Shown: positions 5,010 through 7,145 of the stretch, in pieces
How the letters are laid out: every line of letters starts with the position of its first letter
Position numbering within the stretch: the stretch's first letter is position 1
Assembly (NCBI GenBank): GCA_919901895.1
Contig: CAKKQI010000115.1
Span: 1-7,145 of the forward strand
Direction: 5' to 3'
DNA length: 7,145 nucleotides
Origin: Candidatus Brocadiaceae bacterium
GTDB taxonomy: Bacteria; Planctomycetota; MHYJ01; JACQXL01; CAKKQI01
Made by a program: the position numbers and the translations under genes
Notes under the pieces: generated by a model
Databases searched by the model: none
What the model was told of the DNA's origin: nothing
The model's input: the letters and a program-made list of their open reading frames with translations, nothing else

Positions 5010-5381
5010 TTGTCTACAAGAACTTATGAGGGATTGTTTCTGGTTGACCCGGCCCAGGCCGCTTCCGGTTGGGATAAAGTAATGGCTCACGTCCGGGAAC
5101 TGTTGACCAAAGAAGGCGCGACTATTTTAAAAGAAAGCAAATGGGCGGAACGGCCGCTGGCGTATCCGATCAACGACCAGAAGCGCGGGACTTATATCTT
5201 AATATATTTTGAAGCCCCGCCGCTTAGTATTAGTAAAATTAAAACGGCTTGCCGGTTATCCGAAACCATCCTGCGTGAGATGATTCTGGTCCCCCCGAAA
5301 AAAACCATGGATAAACTACTTAATCCTAAAACAGAATCTAAACAACAGTTAGATAAAACGGTTCAAGAAAAACAAACTTAA
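5010..5381 (+). CDS. rpsF: 30S ribosomal protein S6
   Basis: A 123-residue protein. S6 binds 16S rRNA together with S18 on the platform of the small ribosomal subunit. The family pattern is clear: RTYEGLFLVDP (4-14), the GATILKESKWAERPLAYPIN region (36-55), GTYILIYFEAP (60-70) and the ETILREMILV end of the fold (85-94). A charged, probably disordered tail follows (about 98-123), common in S6. The start is TTG at 5010-5012, placed by AGGAGGT at 4998-5004 with 5 bases between; no in-frame ATG fits the conserved N-terminus. It opens an operon with ssb, rpsR and rplI, driven by the promoter near 4803. Confidence 0.97.
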   Translation: MSTRTYEGLFLVDPAQAASGWDKVMAHVRELLTKEGATILKESKWAERPLAYPINDQKRGTYILIYFEAPPLSISKIKTACRLSETILREMILVPPKKTMDKLLNPKTESKQQLDKTVQEKQT

Positions 5382-5400
5382 TTATAAATCTGTAGTTAGG

Positions 5401-5438
5401 TCCCTGCCAGGCGTCCCGCCAAAGGTAACAAGCAGGGA
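5401..5438 (+). repeat. Hairpin in the rpsF-ssb spacer
   Basis: TCCCTGC (5401-5407) and GCAGGGA (5432-5438) are perfect arms, with a small GGCG-TCC-CGCC element inside. It lies directly against the ssb ribosome binding site (AAGGAG, 5439-5444), so folding could limit access to it. Confidence 0.6.
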
Positions 5439-5450
5439 AAGGAGCGTGTG

Positions 5451-5948
5451 ATGGCTACTTTAAATAAGGTTTTCTTAATGGGTAACTTAACCCGCGACCC
5501 GGAATTACGCTACACGCCGGACGGTACGCCGGTCTGCAGTTTTGGATTAGCGGTTAACCGTTTTTATACTACGGCCGGCGGCGAAAAAAAACAAGACGCG
5601 ATTTTTGTGGATATTACCGTCTGGCGCAAACAGGCGGAAAATTGCGCTGAATATTTAAAAAAAGGCCGTCCGGTTATGGTTGAAGGCCGGCTGGAAATGG
5701 ATACCTGGGAAGGCAAAGACGGGCAGAAACGCTCCAAACTGCGCGTGGTGGCCGTTAATGTCCAGTTTATGGGCGCCCGGCCAACCGGAGAAGAAACTCC
5801 GGCGGCCTTAGGCGGAGCGACCCGGGAAAAAATGACTCCGACTGACTTGTCCTCCGCCTTAGGCGGATCAGGCGGAGGAAAAACAGACAGCGCAGACGAA
5901 GCACATGGACACGCACCGGAAGAACAGGAAGAAGATATTCCGTTTTAA
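5451..5948 (+). CDS. ssb: Single-stranded DNA-binding protein
   Basis: A 165-residue protein of typical bacterial SSB length. The OB fold covers about 1-108: NKVFLMGNLTRDPELRYTPD (5-24), FVDITVWRKQAENCAEYLKK (52-71) and the VEGRLEMDTWEGKDG segment (77-91). W58 and W86 are likely DNA-stacking residues. A flexible gly/ser-rich linker (about 109-152) leads to an acidic C-terminal tip ending EEDIPF, which recruits replication and repair partners. It coats single-stranded DNA in replication, recombination and repair. ATG 5451 is preferred over the GTG at 5448 because AAGGAG (5439-5444) is 6 bases away and MATLNKVFL matches SSB starts. Part of the linker (residues 134-143) is encoded by a palindromic repeat. 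Confidence 0.97.
   Translation: MATLNKVFLMGNLTRDPELRYTPDGTPVCSFGLAVNRFYTTAGGEKKQDAIFVDITVWRKQAENCAEYLKKGRPVMVEGRLEMDTWEGKDGQKRSKLRVVAVNVQFMGARPTGEETPAALGGATREKMTPTDLSSALGGSGGGKTDSADEAHGHAPEEQEEDIPF
5850..5879. repeat. Palindromic repeat inside the ssb coding sequence
   Basis: TCCTCCGCC (5850-5858) and GGCGGAGGA (5871-5879) are perfect 9-bp arms, and TCCGCC-TTA-GGCGGA (5853-5867) is nested inside. The core matches the intergenic palindrome at 3081-3099 apart from two extra G. It encodes SSALGGSGGG in the linker. GCCTTAGGCGGA also occurs upstream at 5805-5816, encoding ALGG. Confidence 0.85.
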
Positions 5949-5954
5949 ATATAT

Positions 5955-6065
5955 GATTACACCGATTTTAGAATAGTGATTATTCGCCATAGGACGAATC
6001 CGTCCTTCGGCGGACACAGATTATCAGGAACTAAATCCGTGAAATCCGTTGTAATCTGTGTAATC
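5955..6065. repeat. Composite palindromic element between ssb and rpsR
   Basis: Outer arms GATTACACCGATT (5955-5967) and AATCTGTGTAATC (6053-6065) pair with one mismatch. The right copy of the 38-bp inverted repeat lies between them. It starts 7 bp after the ssb stop. Confidence 0.75.
5977..6014. repeat. 38-bp exact inverted repeat, right copy
   Basis: The exact reverse complement of 4953-4990 over all 38 bases; the identity stops at both ends. Nearly palindromic in itself. Confidence 0.92.
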
Positions 6066-6084
6066 CGTGGTTAGAGGAGACAAT

Positions 6085-6171
6085 ATGATTACAGTGATTC
6101 TTAGAATAGATTACACAGATTCCCGACGCTGATTTTATCTGTGTAATCTGTTTTTTAATCAGTGTAATCAT
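6085..6171 (+). repeat. 87-nt two-stage palindrome with T6, possible attenuator before rpsR
   Basis: Inner arms AGATTACACAGAT (6108-6120) and ATCTGTGTAATCT (6137-6149) are perfect, around 16 bases. TTTTTT follows at 6151-6156. Outer arms 6085-6099 and 6157-6171 pair with one mismatch in 15. The inner stem plus T-run looks like an intrinsic terminator on the plus strand, although the stem is A+T-rich. It ends 9 bases before the rpsR ribosome binding site and so could set how much transcript continues into rpsR. Confidence 0.7.
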
Positions 6172-6193
6172 AACAACATAGGAGACAATAATT

Positions 6194-6427
6194 ATGCGCA
6201 TGCAAAGACAGTCAAAATTCAGACTGATTATTAAACACTGCCGGTTATGCCAGCAGAGTATGGAAACGGTTGATTACAAAGATATCCAAACACTTCAAAG
6301 ATTCTGCACCCAGCACGGAAAGATTATTTCGCGCAAACGTTCCGGGGCCTGCGCCAAGCATCAGCGGATGATCACCAGCGCCATTAAATACGCCCGCTTT
6401 ATGGCGTTATTACCTTATGTGAGTTAA
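6194..6427 (+). CDS. rpsR: 30S ribosomal protein S18
   Basis: A 77-residue protein of normal S18 length. S18 pairs with S6 on the platform of the small subunit. The family core is clear: VDYKDIQTLQRFCTQHGKII (26-45), SRKRSGACAKHQR (46-58) and AIKYARFMALLPY (63-75). C16-x2-C19 together with C53-x2-H56 suggests the zinc-binding form of S18; this is inferred from spacing only. ATG 6194 follows AGGAG (6180-6184) by 9 bases. The second ATG at 6200 would be too far, so 6194 is chosen. The upstream spacer of 245 bp is unusually long for this operon and is filled with palindromic elements. Confidence 0.97.
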   Translation: MRMQRQSKFRLIIKHCRLCQQSMETVDYKDIQTLQRFCTQHGKIISRKRSGACAKHQRMITSAIKYARFMALLPYVS

Positions 6428-6471
6428 TGTTAATTATTTAGCGGTGTCATCAGTGATTAGGAGATAAAATT

Positions 6472-6933
6472 ATGAAAGAAATTCTACTCTGGCAGGATGT
6501 GGATAAATTAGGTAAGCGGGGCGAAGTGGTTAAGGTCGCCGCCGGTTATGCCCGCAATTTTCTTTTCCCCAAGAAATTAGCTACTGCTGTAACTCCGCAA
6601 AATCTTAAAGAACTGGAATACGAAAAAAAACGCGTTGTGAAAAAAGAAGAAAAGACCAAAATCGACCAGAAACAGATGGCTGAAGCAATTGAAAAAATTT
6701 CCTGCACCATTGAAGTTAAAGCCAACCAGGACGGAACGCTTTTCGGCTCGGTCACCCCGCAATTGATTATTGATGCACTGAAACGCGAAGGCATCGCCAA
6801 TCTTACTCCCCAGATGATTGAACTGGAAGCGCCGGTTAAAGAATTGGGGGTTTACCGCGCCACGGTCCGCCTGCACCCGGAAATCGCCGCCACCTGCCGG
6901 ATCTGGGTGGTGGAAGAATCGGATAAAACCTAA
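6472..6933 (+). CDS. rplI: 50S ribosomal protein L9
   Basis: A 153-residue protein with both L9 domains. The N-terminal rRNA-binding domain (1 to about 45) holds the signature [20 protein letters not shown] (13-32) and PKKLA. A long charged helix (about 44-75, with a KKEEKTK stretch) connects to the C-terminal domain (about 77-150), which has [10 protein letters not shown] (87-96) and [16 protein letters not shown] (123-138). L9 reaches out from the L1 stalk base on the large subunit and helps keep the reading frame. AGGAG (6459-6463) lies 8 bases before the ATG. It follows rpsR by 44 bp in the same operon, and no terminator-like structure lies between them. Confidence 0.97.
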   Translation: MKEILLWQDVDKLGKRGEVVKVAAGYARNFLFPKKLATAVTPQNLKELEYEKKRVVKKEEKTKIDQKQMAEAIEKISCTIEVKANQDGTLFGSVTPQLIIDALKREGIANLTPQMIELEAPVKELGVYRATVRLHPEIAATCRIWVVEESDKT

Positions 6934-6998
6934 ACACGAAAGCCCGAAAATACGAAAAAGCGAAAACTATAAAGCAGAAAAAAATATTAACAGCGTTT
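6934..6998 (+). other. Short spacer with CGAAAA-type repeats
   Basis: The 65-bp gap between rplI and dnaB has repeated CGAAA/CGAAAA units in an A-rich context. It shows no hairpin terminator, so dnaB probably continues the operon, and there is no strong Shine-Dalgarno sequence before the dnaB ATG. Confidence 0.4.
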
Positions 6999-7145
6999 AT
7001 GCCGACCGCCATACAAAATAATAAACAGGCCCTGGCCGAATACCAACCGCCGCATGACCTGGAAGCTGAAGTATCCTTACTTGGCTCGGTCATATTGGAT
7101 AATTCGGTGTTAGGTGAAGTTTACGGGCTGGTCAAAAAAGAATAT
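6999..7145 (+). CDS. dnaB: Replicative DNA helicase DnaB, N-terminal part (cut by window edge)
   Basis: 49 codons from ATG 6999 to the window edge. Residues 16-49 (QPPHDLEAEVSLLGSVILDN, then a VLGEVYGLVKKEY helix) match the start of the DnaB N-terminal domain, which forms the collar of the hexamer and contacts primase. The helicase domain lies outside the window. The first 15 residues are a usual variable extension. The start is the least certain part, because only weak purine-rich sequence precedes the ATG. Placement directly after rplI is the common order rpsF-ssb-rpsR-rplI-dnaB. Confidence 0.93.
   Translation, partial: MPTAIQNNKQALAEYQPPHDLEAEVSLLGSVILDNSVLGEVYGLVKKEY

Noticed and set aside
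6083..6130. 15-codon frame starting at the ATG after AGGAGACAAT, before rpsR
   Set aside because: It is encoded by the palindromic arms themselves. A leader peptide cannot be excluded, but nothing supports one.

Overview
The window looks like a chromosomal segment from an uncultivated bacterium of moderate G+C. A planctomycete or other PVC-like candidate lineage is my best guess, with low confidence. It rests on an ExbD gene paired with a YfbK-type von Willebrand factor A gene whose product has an N-terminal membrane anchor, and on dense dispersed palindromic repeats between genes. The only universally conserved block is rpsF-ssb-rpsR-rplI-dnaB, which is found in many phyla and does not fix the taxonomy.

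Layout. (1) 1-1796, minus strand: an ExbD/TolR-family gene followed by a YfbK-like vWA gene that runs off the left edge of the window. No exbB (proton channel) gene lies upstream of exbD here. (2) 1797-2417: non-coding, with an 11-bp perfect hairpin and the first copy (A) of a 116-bp repeat. (3) 2418-2952, plus strand: a promoter, a Phd/YefM-like antitoxin and a RelE/ParE-like toxin that overlap by 8 bp. (4) 2943-3430: repeat-rich spacer starting with repeat copy B, which includes the toxin stop codon. (5) 3431-4147, plus strand: a HEPN/MNT pair. The HEPN gene seems to be transcribed as a leaderless mRNA and is frameshifted at a run of seven A. (6) 4148-4802: repeat copy C, a second shared repeat, and a 59-codon minus-strand coding remnant. 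(7) 4803-7145, plus strand: a strong promoter and the operon rpsF, ssb, rpsR, rplI, dnaB (dnaB cut by the right edge).

How it fits together. The right half is a housekeeping operon coupling ribosomal proteins S6, S18 and L9 with single-strand DNA binding and the replicative helicase. Most of its spacers are filled with palindromic elements, and one palindrome lies inside the ssb coding sequence. The middle is a small accessory island: two two-gene toxin-antitoxin-type modules, each in its own interval between three direct copies of a 36-bp sequence. This suggests gain or shuffling by recombination at the repeat. The left half encodes membrane-anchored proteins that probably work at the cell envelope.

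I did not find a clearly new system. The best candidates for a second look are the repeat-delimited toxin-antitoxin cassettes, the frameshifted leaderless HEPN gene, the 38-bp exact inverted repeats flanking rpsF-ssb, and the palindrome inside ssb.
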